From assembly GCA_027924585.1 (NCBI GenBank), contig BSBM01000965.1, positions 2,604,001 through 2,668,000 of the forward strand: DNA of 64,000 bases. The letters are read 5' to 3'. The translations under genes were made by a program, and so were the position numbers. This stretch comes from Larix kaempferi (taxonomy: Eukaryota > Streptophyta > Pinopsida > Pinales > Pinaceae). Under the pieces are notes generated by a model. That model saw only the letters and a program-made list of their open reading frames with translations, did no database searches and had not been told where the DNA came from. Numbering within the stretch: position 1 is the first letter of the stretch; each line of letters begins with the position of its first letter. Shown one piece after another: positions 11,211 through 23,160 of the stretch.

Positions 11211-11359
11211 AAATGACTCAAAATCTAACTGACGCAATCCAAATGACCCAAAACCCGCATACTACGGTACAAATGACTCAAAAATGCATAAAATACGGTC
11301 CGAATGACCCAAAACCCATGAAATGCGATACAATTGACCCAAAAATGCATAAAATAATC
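11211..11359 (-). repeat. Five ~30-bp tandem repeats in U3, copy 1
   Basis: Units start at 11211, 11241, 11271, 11302 and 11332, each opening with AA(A/T)TGAC(T/C)CAAAA. Two types alternate (TGACTCA and TGACCCA). Directly upstream of the TATA box in minus orientation, they sit where retroelement enhancers sit. TGACTCA is a bZIP/GCN4-type core. Confidence 0.7.
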
Positions 11360-11989
11360 TAGCCTTATGCCTTCCACGACCTCTTATGATGTGTCACAAC
11401 ATCGGGGATGTTGCGATTCTTCCTTACCAAACCTTCTGCCAACACCTCAACACCTTCATTCACTTGATGGGACTTGCACCGTAGATGATTTCTGTAAAAG
11501 ACCTCAGGCGATAGTGGCATTCAGTATGCTACTTATGACGATGACTTTACATCTGAGATATCATCTCTCTTATATCTGCAGTTTGTACCTCCAGTTTGCA
11601 CCAGTTGTTTCCTTTCAACGGGAGACCATCTCTTACTGTAGATGCTTATGGCTATGATCACCTATGGCATGTATTCATTATATATTGCCTATTCATGGCC
11701 ATTGTATCAGATTGTTGTACTGTACCAACATGTACTCAGAGATATTATTGTATTATGATGAGTGAGCTGCTCCTTCCACTTGTGTCTCCATCACTCCACT
11801 TCTGAGATTTATAATGTATTTCGGCCATCGTAGCACCATTCTCTGACCTCACACATTAGGTGGCATCTATTACAGCATAATTTTCCACCTTGTGAGCATC
11901 AACATTGATTGGTATTCAGGATCCATTTCATTGACTTAGATCCATCATTTTGTCCTCCAAGAACACATTTTCCCTATTTTTTTTCCTGT

Positions 11990-12770
11990 ACGTGAGTTGT
12001 TCCACTTTAGCCCGCGTACACGCATGTTGTTCCACTATATCCCACGCGTACCAAGTAAAATGGTAAAAATCATTAGAAAATTACTTTTTACTCCCCCAAA
12101 GCGGTCTTAGGGTGACCTTTGGCCCTCCATGTGCCCCAAAATGCCTCAATGTGTCCTTCCACTTACCTTTGGAAGGCTATATATTGAGCTCTTATGGCAT
12201 ATGGAAGGGAGGAGAATGAGAAAGCAAGATAAATCTAGTGGATTTTTGCCATGACTTGATTCTACTCTCATTGATCCTTGTTGTTGTGAACTTCTTATGT
12301 TCACCTCCCAAACTCCTTTTTCATAGTTTGAGTTTTCCATAGTATGGAGGTGGTGGAGGCACAAGTGGCGAGACCCAGTTCTTGGTTCATATTGGTTGCC
12401 AACAAGAGGTTGTATATTGTACTTCGTGTTATTCATTAATGGAAATACTCATTTTCTCGTCCAATTGATGTTGTGAATATTGTTAAATTACATTGGGTTA
12501 TATTTGCTTATGATATCATGGATCATTTCTATTGATTATGCTAATGTCTTTCACATATTATATGCGCTTTTTTTGTATTGGTTGTTGAGGCTAATTTGCA
12601 GGTTCAAGTGCGCAAGTTGAAAGCTCAACGTGGATCTACTTTGAACTTTTGGTTGAAGGTTGGTCTTATTCTCTATTACCTTGGCATTGTCATTTATATA
12701 GCATTGCATTGGGAATTGAGTCATTTTCTGGTAGTGAGCTGTCTGTTGTGGTCTACCCTAAAGCCATAGG
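11990..12770 (+). other. Spacer between C LTR and D pol, copy 1
   Basis: No coding sequence was recognised. A TATA-like GGCTATATATTGAGC near 12175-12190 could belong to an LTR of element D, but no second copy is available to delimit one. Duplicated at about 23.79-24.56 kb. Confidence 0.3.
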
Positions 12771-15139
12771 AAGTTTTCTCCTTAACACCAGATAATTGAT
12801 AACTGTGCTGGAAGCATAATTTTCTCTTTTATTGATGGATTTTCCGGCTATAACTAGATTGAGATCCATCCGGCTGATCAACACAGGACAGCTTTCATTT
12901 GTCCTTGGGGTACGTTTTCTTATCGCAAGCTCCCTTTTGGTCTTAAAAATGCTGGTGCTACATTCCAGTAGGCCATGTCATACACCTTCCACAATGTGAA
13001 GGACTTTGTCGAACCCTACTTGGACGATCTACCTACCAACTCACGACAATGACAATTCCACATCAATCATCTGACGGTCGCTTTCCTCAGATGCAGGTGG
13101 TATAACATCCGCTTGAACCCTCACAAGTGTATCTCCTGCGTCGAGTCTGGATGCCTCCTCAGCTTTATCGTCTCAAAGGATGGGATCCGCATTGATCCCT
13201 TAAAGGTGGCAGCCATCGACGCTCTCCCCACCTCCCACTGATATTACGGAACTGAAAATTTTACAAGGGAAGGCAACTTACTTAAGGCATTTTTTTCTGT
13301 AATTTCATGCAAAATACACAGGGTTACATGAGATTAATGAAGAAATACGTCCCACTCATTTGGGACGACCAAGCTCAACAATCTTTTGAAAGTTTGAAAC
13401 ATGCTATCACGCATGCCCCTATGCTCCAACTGCCCAATTACTACAAGGATTATATCCTTTATCTTGCTGCTTCTACCACCACTATCGCCATGGTTTTGGT
13501 GCAGGAGGACCAGAACGCCCAAGAACATGTGATATACTACCTAAGTAGGGGTCTCAATGACTCTAAAACTCGCTACTCACATGTTGAGAAGCTAGCTCTC
13601 GCAACAGTTATTGCCGTCCAAAAGTTTCGACATTACATCTTGCTTCGCACCACCACCATCATCGCCAATTCAAACCCCATGTACCATGTTTTGACACGTC
13701 AGGTGCTTGGGGGCAAGTATACACACTGGATCGTGATACTGCAGGAATTTGACCTCCTATTCGAGAAGGCTAAGTCTAAAAATTCTTTGGTGTTTGTCGA
13801 GCTGATCTATGATCTTCCCCGGGCTTATGTTGATTTTGAGCCCAATGATTCTCTTCCAGACGAATCATGGTTTCTCATCAGCATGTCTGATCTGTGGTTT
13901 GGAGATATTTCTTTATAACTTCAGACCCAATGTTTCATCCCCCAACTCTCACGGGATGATCGTCATCGAATACACCACCATGCAAAGTATTACATAATCA
14001 TCAATGATACTTTGTACCGCTGTGGTATCAATTCTATTCTTCGACGTTGTCTCACTCATGAAGAGGCTGGACATGGCTTAAATGACTGTCACGGTGGGGC
14101 GTGTGGTGGTCATCTCTCTGGTAGGGCTACAACACAGAAGATACTTCACGCGGGATATTATTGGCCATCTATATTTAAATATTGTGTTGAGGCCGTAAAA
14201 AAATGACCTGCATGCCTGCACTTCCAAACCAAGAAGCGCACCCACCGAACCCCGTTACACCCGGTTATTGTCGTTGGCCCCTTCACTAAATGGGGCATTG
14301 ACTTCATGCACTGTAACCCTACCTTGGTCGGGGGGCATGGTTATGTCATAGTAGCCATGGCTTACTTCACAAAGTGGGCCGAGGCTATGCCTCTATACAT
14401 GGATGACGACAAAACTGCCGCACTCTTCATGTCCAATCATGTTATAGCTCTATTCGGAGTTCCTCAATATATAGTCACCAACCATGGTTCTCACTTCATG
14501 AACCGTATGGTCGATGATTTGAGCACCAGATTGGGTTTTCGCCATGAAAACTCAACACCATACTACCCACAGTCCAATGGAAAGGTTGAGGCCATTAAGA
14601 AGGTCTTGAAAACTATGATACAATGCATGGTGGGTGGGAACAAGTCCAACTGGCATAATATTCTTTTCTCCACACTATGGGCTTATTGAACTTCCATCAA
14701 GACCACCATTGGATTTACTCCCTTCCAATTAGTTTATGGATTGGAGGCTATCCTACCGATTGAGTGCGAGATTCCGTGCCTCAAACTCGTAGTTGAACTT
14801 CTCCCTACCACTACTGATGAGGAAGAACACTTCCTATACCTATCTAAACTCAACAAGACTCACCGCAATGCCACTCTTTCCAACGAGGATCATAAGAAAC
14901 ACATCAAAACGCAGTACGACAAGTTGGTAGAACCTCGTGTCTACAGCGAGGGTGATTATGTCCTCACATACGACGAAAGACATGATAAGATGGGGGCAAG
15001 AAAGTTTGATTCCATGTGGCATGGACCCTGCATAGTGAAGCACATTTTAGAGAAGGCAGCCTATGAGCTAGAAGACTATGACGGGATATCTTTGGGTGAG
15101 CCCCACAACGGCCTCTACTTGAATAGGTACTATGCCTGA
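12770..15139 (+). pseudogene. Element D pol, copy 1: RT, RNase H, integrase
   Basis: The pol starts inside RT (the N-terminal fingers are missing). RT shows PYLDD at about 13015-13030, the classical RNase H follows at about 13430-13720, the integrase zinc region lies around 14050-14210, and the catalytic core is at about 14290-14690. The RNase H has YLAAS where a catalytic Asp is expected, and ANSNPM in place of the T-D-H motif. In integrase, VTNHGSHF at 14474-14497 has Asn for the second catalytic Asp. Both changes are shared with copy 2, so they predate the duplication. Extra stops include TAA at 13916-13918 and TGA at 14687-14689. The element is of Tat type, judging by the extra RNase H that follows. 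Confidence 0.8.
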
Positions 15140-15265
15140 TTCTTTCATGCATAAGTACATTGTATATACTATACATGGTGTGTGTTTTGTGTGGTGTGAC
15201 GCTTTGATTTTTGCGTGCTTAGGTCTTGTTTTGTTTCTTATACCTTGTTCTATCTATGTGTGCAA

Positions 15266-15578
15266 ATGGAAACTTGCTACGGATTCGTGGATGACGCAAG
15301 CATGCATACCCATAACCTTGCTTTAGCATCCTAGGTGCTATATTCACCTACCGGCAAGCTTATCAGCTCAAAAGGAATGTGTCTAGGTTTCACAACCAAC
15401 AATGCTGCAGAATATCAAGTAGTCATTGGAACCCTAACTGATGATCTTTCCTTGGGTATGGACCACGTTGTCAACCATTTGGATTCTCAACTGGTGGTCT
15501 CTCATCTTCACCGGGTTTACGCCATACACAATCCTACCCTACTCTGTCTCTATAGAAGAGTTTGTCTTCTGGAAAGGT
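15266..15578 (+). pseudogene. Archaeal-type RNase H (aRNH) after integrase, copy 1
   Basis: After a ~125-bp gap behind integrase comes an RNase H fold with CYGFVDDAS, a conserved TNNAAEYQ and HLDSQLVV. These supply the Asp, Glu and Asp expected of the active site. One TAG (around 15329) interrupts it. Its C-terminus is missing because the B LTR starts at 15579. Tat-lineage gypsy elements are known to carry such a second RNase H. Here it lies downstream of integrase. Confidence 0.75.
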
Positions 15579-16147
15579 TGATCCACATCGCAATTGGCAT
15601 GTGTTGTCAGATGCTAACTTCGACACATCCTCAACTAGTCTTCGTGGTTGATACACTTTGACAAGTTTAGACGTGACAGGACTTCAACAACTTCAATAGT
15701 TCGACATGCTGCGACATGTTCCGCACCTACGACATGTTCCATACCTTCGACATGTTCAGCGACCTCACAGTTCACAACATCGACATGCAGTGTCGACATG
15801 CGACCAACGACTATCGAACTTCGATAGACTGTCTCTTTGTCTTCCAGTCGACTGTAATGATTAAACAGTTGAACCTCTCTAACTTCTTCTTTGCAACTGA
15901 ACGTAACAAGCAGGAACCCAAGCGTCTCATATTTCTATATAATCAATCAAAATCAATTTTGATATGTTTTGCAAGAAATAGAAGAACAGTTCGCATTCCT
16001 ACATATTGTTTGTGCATATCTATGTTTATTTTGTATTGCGTATTCCTGCTTTTGCTCATTCTATTTATTAAGCTTATGCCATAACAACGTTGACTCATTC
16101 AGTCAAACTATTGTCCCCCTCGTGCTTCCTGGATGCGATACAGATCA
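15579..16147 (+). repeat. Element B 5' LTR, truncated duplicate
   Basis: This matches the 5' LTR at 27372-27963, starting TGATCCACAT and ending GATCA. AAGGT (15574-15578) precedes it, as before the real element. About 24 bp just after the TATA region are deleted relative to the other copy (near 15943). It is followed by the primer-binding site and about 10 further bases of element B and then stops, so it is a duplication breakpoint and not a solo LTR. Confidence 0.85.
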
Positions 16148-16148
16148 T

Positions 16149-16160
16149 TGGTATTAGAGC
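16149..16160 (+). other. Primer-binding site, initiator tRNA-Met type (duplicate)
   Basis: TGGTATTAGAGC lies one base after the LTR end. The usual plant iMet primer site is TGGTATCAGAGC, one difference. Confidence 0.7.
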
Positions 16161-16170
16161 ATACTAAGTT

Positions 16171-16863
16171 TGAAACTGTGACAATGTTGTCAAACAAAAA
16201 CTGTGCAGCCATGGCTATGGAACAATCAACGACTAGGGCAACTTCCACCCATCTTGTTAAGTAATCTGTCGCCATGATGATATATCTTGCACCAGTGCGC
16301 TTACCTGGTGGATTGATTGGTCCCACAAAATCCACTTCCCATTTGTCAAATGGTTGTAGTGTTAACTAAGGCATCAACGGCATCTCGTCCCGCCTGGATG
16401 GCTTCCCGGTTCTCTGACAGACATCGCAGGACCGCGCATAGTTTGTCGCTTCATTATGTAGCGTGGGCCACCATATCCCTACATGAAGCACCTTCCTAGC
16501 AGTCGCTCAACCGCTGTAGTGCCCTCCAACCACTCCCTCGTGTGCTTCTAACAGGATCTGCACTTGCTCATGTGGCAAGACACACCGTCGCAACATCTCG
16601 TCTGCGCCCATGTTGTATAACTCTCCTATAATGAGACAAAAGTCTGCAGCTTTAACCACCAACTGCTTCTTTTGACTAGTAGTGAACTCTTCTGGTGCGG
16701 TACCTATTGCCAGAAACTGAATGATTTCTTCAAAATAGCCATCGGCTACTTCAACCCTAAACAGTTGCATATCAAGCAACCCGTCTTCAATGTTAGTTGG
16801 CTCCTCTACAGTTTTAATCCACGATAGATGATCAGGGCCAAGATTCAACTGTCCTAGCTTCAC
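16171..16863 (-). pseudogene. Element C integrase, truncated in the catalytic core
   Basis: Read leftward: the RNase H-integrase connection, the zinc-binding region (HEGVVGGHYSG, then CDVCQRTGKPS) and the start of the core [15 protein letters not shown] with the first catalytic Asp. The frame breaks off at about 16171, after QFLFDNIVT, where element B sequence begins. The second Asp, the Glu, the integrase C-terminus and the 3' LTR are missing. The integrase of E (44741-45406) is a close relative and shows what is absent. Confidence 0.8.
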
Positions 16864-18330
16864 AGTTACTTCAAAATCGAACTCTTGAAAGAGAAGTAAC
16901 CATCAGCATATCTTCCCCCCCAAAATAGGCTTATTAACCAGGTATTTCAATGCAGAGGGGTCTGTGAACATCTTAAAATGTTCGCCCAATAAGTAGTGTC
17001 GGAACTTCTGCAGTGCATAGACCATCGCCAAGCCTTCCCTCTCAGCAGTGGTGTAGTTCCTTTCTGAAGATGACATCTTCTGACTGGAGAAATCAATAGG
17101 TTGATCAAGATCCCCTTCTCCTGGTTGCGCTAGCACCACACCGAGTGTAATCGACGATGCATCAACATGGACATGGATTTCCTTACTCCAGTTCAGAAAT
17201 ACCAATATCGGGGCCGAAGCCATCTTAGCCTTGAGCTACTCAAAACTATCCTAAAATTCAGTGCTCCATTGAAATATGGCATCTTTCTTCAATAGCTTCT
17301 CCATAGGGGCGGTGATTGCTGCATATCCCCTGATGAACTTGCGGTAATACCCAGTATGTCCCAAAGTCACCCTCAACTGCTTAATAGTGGTTAGCGGTGT
17401 CAAGCTCAAAATGAGCACAATCTTCGCTGGATCGACTAACAACCCTTGTTTGCACACAATGTGACCCAACAATATCCCAAACGATGCACAAAAAATGCAC
17501 TTCTTCAAATTCAGCGATATCTAGTGCTCCAGCATCAACCGTAGATTGGCCAAATGATTGCGGATCAAGCCATATACTGTCCAATCATCCATGTATACCT
17601 GCAAGAACTTCTAGATAAAATCCTTGAATGCAGCAACAACGACCCACGAAAATATCCCATTTGCATTCTTCAACCCAAACAGCATCACAGTATACTGAAA
17701 ACATCCCCATTCTGTCACAAAAGTCGTCTTGTGGCAATCTTCCTTTGCGATGCGGATCTGATGATAGCCTGAGAACCCATTCATGAAATAATACATCTCC
17801 TGGCCACCTACTCCCTCAAGTACTTCATTATTAAATGGGGTCAAAAAGGGATCATGCAAGTAAGCATCATTCAACTTCCGCAAATAGACACAGATGCATA
17901 CCTCACCAGTCTTCTTGTCCTGTACCACCATAGGACTTATCCATACTAACTCTTCAACCAGTTCAATGATACCAACATCCAACATGCGATCGATTTCTGC
18001 TTTGACCTTCTCCTTATGTCGCGTATTTAGCGGATAAGGTCGTTGCCTGATCAGTTTAGCATATGGTTTCAAGGGAATCTTCATCTCTCCTAGATCACCC
18101 AAAATACCTTTCATCTTAGAGAACTTCGTAGGAAAAAGGTCTTGGAACTCATGCAGCAAATCAATGACCTTTCCCATCATCTCGTCATCCCAATAATATC
18201 CAACATTCGCGAATTTGGGAGTGGCCTCTGTCCCAATATTTATCTTGCGAAGCTTCAAGGGCTGACTGAACGAATCACTTGGTGCACCAGGTGGTACCAC
18301 ATCGAGACTTCCTTCAGACTCCAGAATATT
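16864..18330 (-). pseudogene. Element C reverse transcriptase and RNase H
   Basis: Read leftward from about 18330: a linker ending HEFQDLFPTKF, then RT palm motifs (WISPMVVQDKKTGE, GFSGYHQIRI, VMLFGLKNA) and VYMDDWTV with the YXDD catalytic pair. The thumb TLGHTGYYRKFI and the RNase H HVHVDAS...TAEREGLAMVYALQKFRHYLL follow. Domain order is that of gypsy pol. Several stops break it (near 17610, 17520 and 17248). Confidence 0.85.
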
Positions 18331-18399
18331 GACATTCCACGGATCGTCACCGTCTTCAAGCCCACTAGTGATATTATAACATTCCATTATGGATTGCAT

Positions 18400-18990
18400 C
18401 TAGTAGTGCGTGTGCGGATCCACCAGGTATTCCACACGAACAACCTTTAGAACCACATCGTGGATGATCTACAGAGCGTTATGGACATCCAGGTTGGGAT
18501 CAACAAAAATAAACGTATGAGTAAAACATATGGTCAATTCCAACCAAGTAATGATTTCTCCCCATAATTCAGCTGCAGTATACCATGACCGCGGAATTGC
18601 ATCCAAGGTATGAATAAATGCATGGACCCATTCGTCTCTTGGTCACAATGCCCATAATGTCTGAAACTCCATCAAATGGCCTCCAGGGTCATTCCGACCA
18701 TCATATTTCCTTGTGTGGTAGACCTCGGTATCACCAAAGTGAACCATCATCAATCGTTGGCATTTCGGCCATCCATCAATTGATTCCTTGTGTGTTTCCC
18801 ACCAGCATGCTGGAGCAACCTTCATTGCTTCGTCCAATGCCAACAATCATTGTGGTTCTGAAACTCTTTCCTCAAACTTTTCCAAAACGTCAGACAAACC
18901 AGGAAGACCTTCATATACTAGTAGTGTGATCGTTTCAGTCGCGATGCAGAATAGCCACTGCATGATCAACCCACACTTTCAGAGCGACAC
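18400..18990 (-). pseudogene. Element C second Gag-like module between protease and RT
   Basis: Between protease and RT lies a segment with APACWWETHKESIDGW, YDGRNDPGGHL, RDEWVHAFIHTLD and ITWLELTICFTH. The order Trp-Trp, DP..H, and W..L...F resembles the capsid domain of gypsy Gag. The element already has a normal Gag upstream (20-21.8 kb). Element E has the same module in the same place (42.05-42.82 kb). The relation to Gag is my inference from the motif pattern. Confidence 0.6.
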
Positions 18991-19005
18991 CTCATGCAAG
19001 CGGTT

Positions 19006-19548
19006 CTACCAATGTTCTAGCGCGTCATCAGAGTTGGAAGATGCAGAGATGTCACCGCACCATCCTAGCTCACCATTGGCAGTTGGATGAATATAGTCTT
19101 CGGAAATTTTGAATGCATGGTCCCATCCACTAGGATTGTCATCCTTTATTGGCTCAATGTATCTGCAACCTTCATCTAGATCCAACGGAGCTGTGACTCT
19201 GAGATCACGGTTTTCAAAAGTCATCATCTGCCGCTTGAAGTTGATTACCGCTCCATTGCTGTTAGCCCATCCGATCCCCAGCAATGAGGGATACGAACTG
19301 CCTCCTTCAACCACTTCGATGACATCGAATTCAACATAGGTCTTCATGCCCTCAATGTCTACCACCAAACGTGGGACTCTCCCAATCGACGTCACTTTAG
19401 CATGATTAGCTAACCGGAGCTGTATAGTAGACCAGCTCAATGGGGGGCTCCCCATTTTCTGCCATGCCTGCTTGGTTAAGATGTTGACATCCGAACCAAG
19501 ATCTAGAATAACTGAATCAACGTCATAATCCCCAATTTGGATATTCAT
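19006..19548 (-). CDS. Element C protease (retropepsin), open fragment
   Basis: Read leftward from 19548, a 180-residue open stretch shows VILDLGSDVNIL near the N-terminus and YPSLLGIGWA near residue 95, as in gypsy proteases. The active-site triad is D-L-G instead of D-S/T-G. Element E has the same D-L-G, so it is a family trait. The upstream frame joins Gag after a stop near 19549. It is part of a broken Gag-Pol, and the opening ATG is probably internal. Confidence 0.7.
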   Translation of the reverse strand: MNIQIGDYDVDSVILDLGSDVNILTKQAWQKMGSPPLSWSTIQLRLANHAKVTSIGRVPRLVVDIEGMKTYVEFDVIEVVEGGSSYPSLLGIGWANSNGAVINFKRQMMTFENRDLRVTAPLDLDEGCRYIEPIKDDNPSGWDHAFKISEDYIHPTANGELGWCGDISASSNSDDALEHW

Positions 19549-21788
19549 TCACATCTCCTTACCTGTCTTCTACCGCTGTAAGGAGTTTACCACGGACTCC
19601 TGCCATCCCTTTGCTGGACACTGCAACAACCCTTCAATCTCAACAAGGGCCATGGGATCTCTTGCCAACAATAAGCAGCTCTCAAGAAACTTTTGCAAGG
19701 TTCCAAACTGCGCTGATGGACCTGCCTATGAAGTCGCATCAAAAACAGGGGGCATATCGCAGATGATAGCTTTACCACGATACTGGTCCAACGCATGACG
19801 TTCCTGAAAGAACATATCATGCTTGGAATCAATGTCAAATGATACCTTCTTCTGCCCATCCAATCGAATATATCCTCCTGTCGTTGCACCTCCCCATGTA
19901 ATGACTGCGACAGCCGCATCCTGTGCTCTTGGCTCCGCAGAAATTGTCACAACATTCACGCCCTGATTCTAATTTGGTGCAAGATTCCATTGTTGGTTTA
20001 CATTTGCATTAGCGTTTTGGTTCTGGTTCTACACTGGTTGCTGCACCTGATTTTGTATTGGATGCTGTTCCTGGTTCTGCAACTACGGAACATTCCCTTA
20101 CTGCCATCATGCAATCAACTGCGGGAAGTTCTCCACTATATGGTTTGTAACAAAGAAAAATGTACACTGTGTCTACAGTAGTGGACAATTGCGCTAATAA
20201 TGTCCCCATACTGCATAGTGATAGCACTGAATAGGTCCACGACCTCCTCATCCTCCCCCATGACCAAATCCTCCACCATGTCCAACTTGGAATCCTCCAT
20301 GGAATCTTCCCTGTTGTGGGTACTACGGTTGGTTGTACTAATACTGCATCGGAGTTGGTTGCATGCCCTGCCCCTGTGGCGCATACTGCGGTTGCTGAAT
20401 GTATTGTGGCTGTTGTGGAGCCATTTTCATCATAGCATATTGCGGCACAAATTGCTGTGGTTGCTGCTGCATTACAAACTGTACCAGCAGTTGAGGTAGA
20501 GGATGGGCTACCTGCGGCTGCGACTGTTGTATGGCACGATGGTCATCCTTTACATAGAATGTGTCGTACGTTCTCTCATGAAGCAACCCATATGCCCGAC
20601 AATCTTTGTCATCATGTCCCACCGATTTACAGAAGGTGCAATAGAGATTCATCCACTTAGTGACCATCTTCTGCTCATATGGACATTCTTCATGGCAGTT
20701 CCCAAATACCTGACAAACGCGACACCACGGCATGCCACCACCATTCAATGGGTTTGGCGCTCCTGAAACCAAATAGTTGTGGAAGTCAAGGCAATTGTCC
20801 TTAGTATGCCCTTCCCCTCGACATCATGTGCACCATACTTCTTCACACTGCTCCTTGCCCTTCTTTAAATCTTGCAGCTGTATGGTCAAGTTATCCAACT
20901 ATGTCTGTAGCTATGACATCCCAGCTGCATTTTCACCAATCAGCAACGCCTCCAATCACATTGCAATATCTAGGGCTTCACTGGGTGTCGTTATGTTTTG
21001 TTGCATCAATGGTAGTCGAATGTGCAGTAGCAGTGCCGCGATGAACCACTCTTTATGTTGGACAGCGCTCATATCGAAACTAACCCTCACCATCAGCATC
21101 TTGAACTGCTGGTCAAAATCCCATCCATCTCGTTGGGATACTTCTTAATTTCTTTCAATTCTGTGATATATTGAGCCTTCAACTTGGGATTCCTGAATTC
21201 TGCAATCAACCCATCCCTGATATCATCTAGTGACTTCTCTGGAGCTCCTGTAGGGACTAGAACAAACTTCATAAACCAATCTAATGCACAACCTCGCAGA
21301 GTTGTCGCTAACTGTCCTTTCTTAGCAACATCATCAGTGATATGTTTTACGGTCCATACTGCTTCACACAAAAACCAATACTGTTCTGGGTTATCTATCC
21401 CATTCCCATGTAACAACGGTAACTTAGCATCGTCACCCGCCATCCTGGGCTTCCTTCCTGCAGGTATTGAACTATTAGCGATCAAATTCTGTTGACCCGG
21501 TGTGGTCGAAGTGGTGTTTCTCACTAGTTGATAGATAGTGAGCGGAGGTGTGGGTACATTGCTACTGGGGTTAGGTCCTACCTCTATCCTAGGCATAGCT
21601 TGTGCATCCTTGTCCAGACTGTGAGGTCTCTTCGTCCCAAGTGGTCTTCCTTCACGAACTCGTGGTTCGATCACAGTAGGACCTTCTCCTATCCTCTGCC
21701 TCTTTTCTTGTCGAAACCTCTCTCCTCCCCTTGTAAGACCACTCTCTTCCTCGGCTTCACTCATAGTCTTGTCATGACCTACACCCAT
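19549..21788 (-). pseudogene. Element C gag, copy 2
   Basis: Read leftward from the ATG at 21788: a basic, polar N-terminus, then the capsid-like domain (LPLLHGNGIDNPEQYWF, then DDVAKKGQLATTLRGCALDW). Next come a coiled stretch and a series of zinc knuckles: CTRCRVEGH type, WCRVCQVFGNC (Asn at the His position), YCTFCKSVGHDDKDC and at least one decayed knuckle near 20.15-20.2 kb. Gln/Pro- and Gly-rich linkers separate them. Related to the Gag of E at 39.8-40.9 kb. Frame breaks near 21.09 and 20.77 kb. Confidence 0.85.
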
Positions 21789-21839
21789 CTACCCCTAATA
21801 ATTCCATGTACCACCCCCCTGCTATCGCGATACCCACGG

Positions 21840-22340
21840 CCTCCACCCACCAAGCTACTTACTGATCTATATGCATCTTCAATATACCCTTTTCGCAAAT
21901 AAGCATCTTAATGGACAATTGGAGCGATAGCAGAAACCTTCCCTGGGGTTCATCAAAGAAATATCTTTCAGCTTCGCTATAGGAATTTTGCGTATCAACC
22001 GCGAATTCAGTGATATACCCTTCCAAGATGCTATCAAGCCACACTTCGACAGCCCGTGATGGTTTATTGTCGACTTCCTACAGTTCTTGGATCAACTCCA
22101 AGGTCCAGGTCATCAGCTGAACACCTTGGTGGTTCCTCTTCTGATAGGTCAAATTTGCCAACCACTCCAACAAAAGGACCGAGAATTCACAGAAAAACCA
22201 TTCGTGTGGACCGTCATGAATATATCTATCCACCCACTGGTCTACCATCAGTCGAGTGTTCCGGCTTTCTTCTTCAGCAAATTCCTACAACCTATGATCA
22301 AACCAACTTTGTATCTCCGGTTGCGTTGGATGCCACAACA
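21840..22340 (-). pseudogene. Element C N-terminal extension upstream of gag, copy 2
   Basis: Same segment as at 10057-10560, with VWLDSILEGYITEFAVD and SYSEAERYFFDEPQGRF. It ends with CEKGILKMHIDQ before a stop at about 21859, followed by Gag. The motifs align with the leader-proximal ORF of element E. Function unknown. Confidence 0.6.
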
Positions 22341-22364
22341 TATCCTCCTTTCACTTTGCACACA

Positions 22365-22382
22365 GTCCCGGTAACAGAACCA
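22365..22382 (-). other. Primer-binding site, tRNA-Glu type (element C copy 2)
   Basis: Minus strand TGGTTCTGTTACCGGGAC, 16 of 18 bases complementary to the tRNA-Glu 3' end as I recall it. The extra difference from copy 1 is a C-to-T at a CpG. Confidence 0.65.
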
Positions 22383-22946
22383 TTTGTTAACTCAAACCCA
22401 GTCGGCAAGGATTCCCATCACTGTCGACACCAACCCATCGCTATCTCCCTAAGCACCGGCCCAGACAGGTTTTACCCTGTGCAGCAACACCTACGGAGCA
22501 GATGAGGTCTCACCCAAGGCGATCAAGGGAGGGTGGACAGAACCATGTTTCCGCCGAATGAAGGAGGATGATTGCGGCAACTCTTACCTAACTTATCACA
22601 ACATTCAACACAGATCTATGCATTCAAATTCAGCATCATTCATATTCATAGCATCATTCAATGGAAACATTCATCATGACAAGTATAACATTTAAGTATT
22701 AACTACAACAAGAAATCATAGCATCATTTGTGAATTGCATCATGCATTATCATAAAAGGGTACACAGGGAATTTCACCAAACAGTTCCTTCATGTCATAT
22801 TACTTCAGCAAAAACCTGATACAACATCTCCGCAAAACCAGATCTCAGTAATATCTCTTGATCTCGCATACAGACTCAAAGATGCACGCAATCAACATCC
22901 AAAGATCAGTACTAAGATGCGGTGCCTCAACATTTACAACTTATGA

Positions 22947-22956
22947 CTATATATAG
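22947..22956 (-). promoter_or_regulatory. TATA box in element C LTR, copy 2
   Basis: CTATATATAG, same position as in copy 1 relative to the U3 repeats and LTR end. Confidence 0.55.
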
Positions 22957-23011
22957 GCTTCCACCTTTACAATGCTTGTCCACTTTCTAACTTCCTAATC
23001 GACACTTGGAC

Positions 23012-23160
23012 AAATGACTCAAAATCTAACTGACGCAGTCCAAATGACCCAAAACCCGCATACTACGGTACAAATGACTCAAAAATGCATAAAATGCAGT
23101 CCAAATGACCCAAAACCCACGAAATGCGGTACAATTGACCCAAAAATGCATAAAATAATC
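23012..23160 (-). repeat. Five ~30-bp tandem repeats in U3, copy 2
   Basis: Units start at 23012, 23042, 23072, 23103 and 23133, with the same alternation of TGACTCA and TGACCCA cores as in copy 1. Unit number and order are unchanged since the duplication. Confidence 0.7.

Larger units (their letters stand above)
10583..11990 (-). repeat. Element C 5' LTR, copy 1 (outer end approximate)
   Basis: The LTR reads leftward and ends at 10583 (GTTAACA) directly before the primer-binding site. Its U5 contains the block TGAGACCTCATCTGCTCC near 10690-10710, which is shared with the LTRs of element E. A TATA box (11146-11155) and a five-unit repeat (11211-11359) mark U3. The second LTR of this element is not in the window, so the outer boundary (about 12.0 kb) could not be defined. 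Confidence 0.6.
8899..16170. repeat. Duplicated tract, copy 1 (right piece)
   Basis: Matches about 20698-27984 end to end at about 94-95% by eye. With 1128-1857 it forms one 8-kb copy interrupted by element A. It ends about 10 bp after the primer-binding site of element B. Confidence 0.9.

Noticed and set aside
11367-11805. Open frames at 11.37-11.8 kb and their copies at 23.17-23.6 kb as small genes
   Set aside because: They lie in U3 of the C LTR, show no protein motif, and their similarity is explained by the DNA duplication.
15579-16147. Solo LTR of element B
   Set aside because: The primer-binding site and about 10 internal bases follow, and the upstream flank is the same as for the full element, so it is a duplication breakpoint.
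1128-16170. Tandem copies of the C-D tract as two independent insertions of the same elements
   Set aside because: Both copies share the C-D junction, identical old lesions and the B LTR in the same place, which independent insertions would not reproduce.
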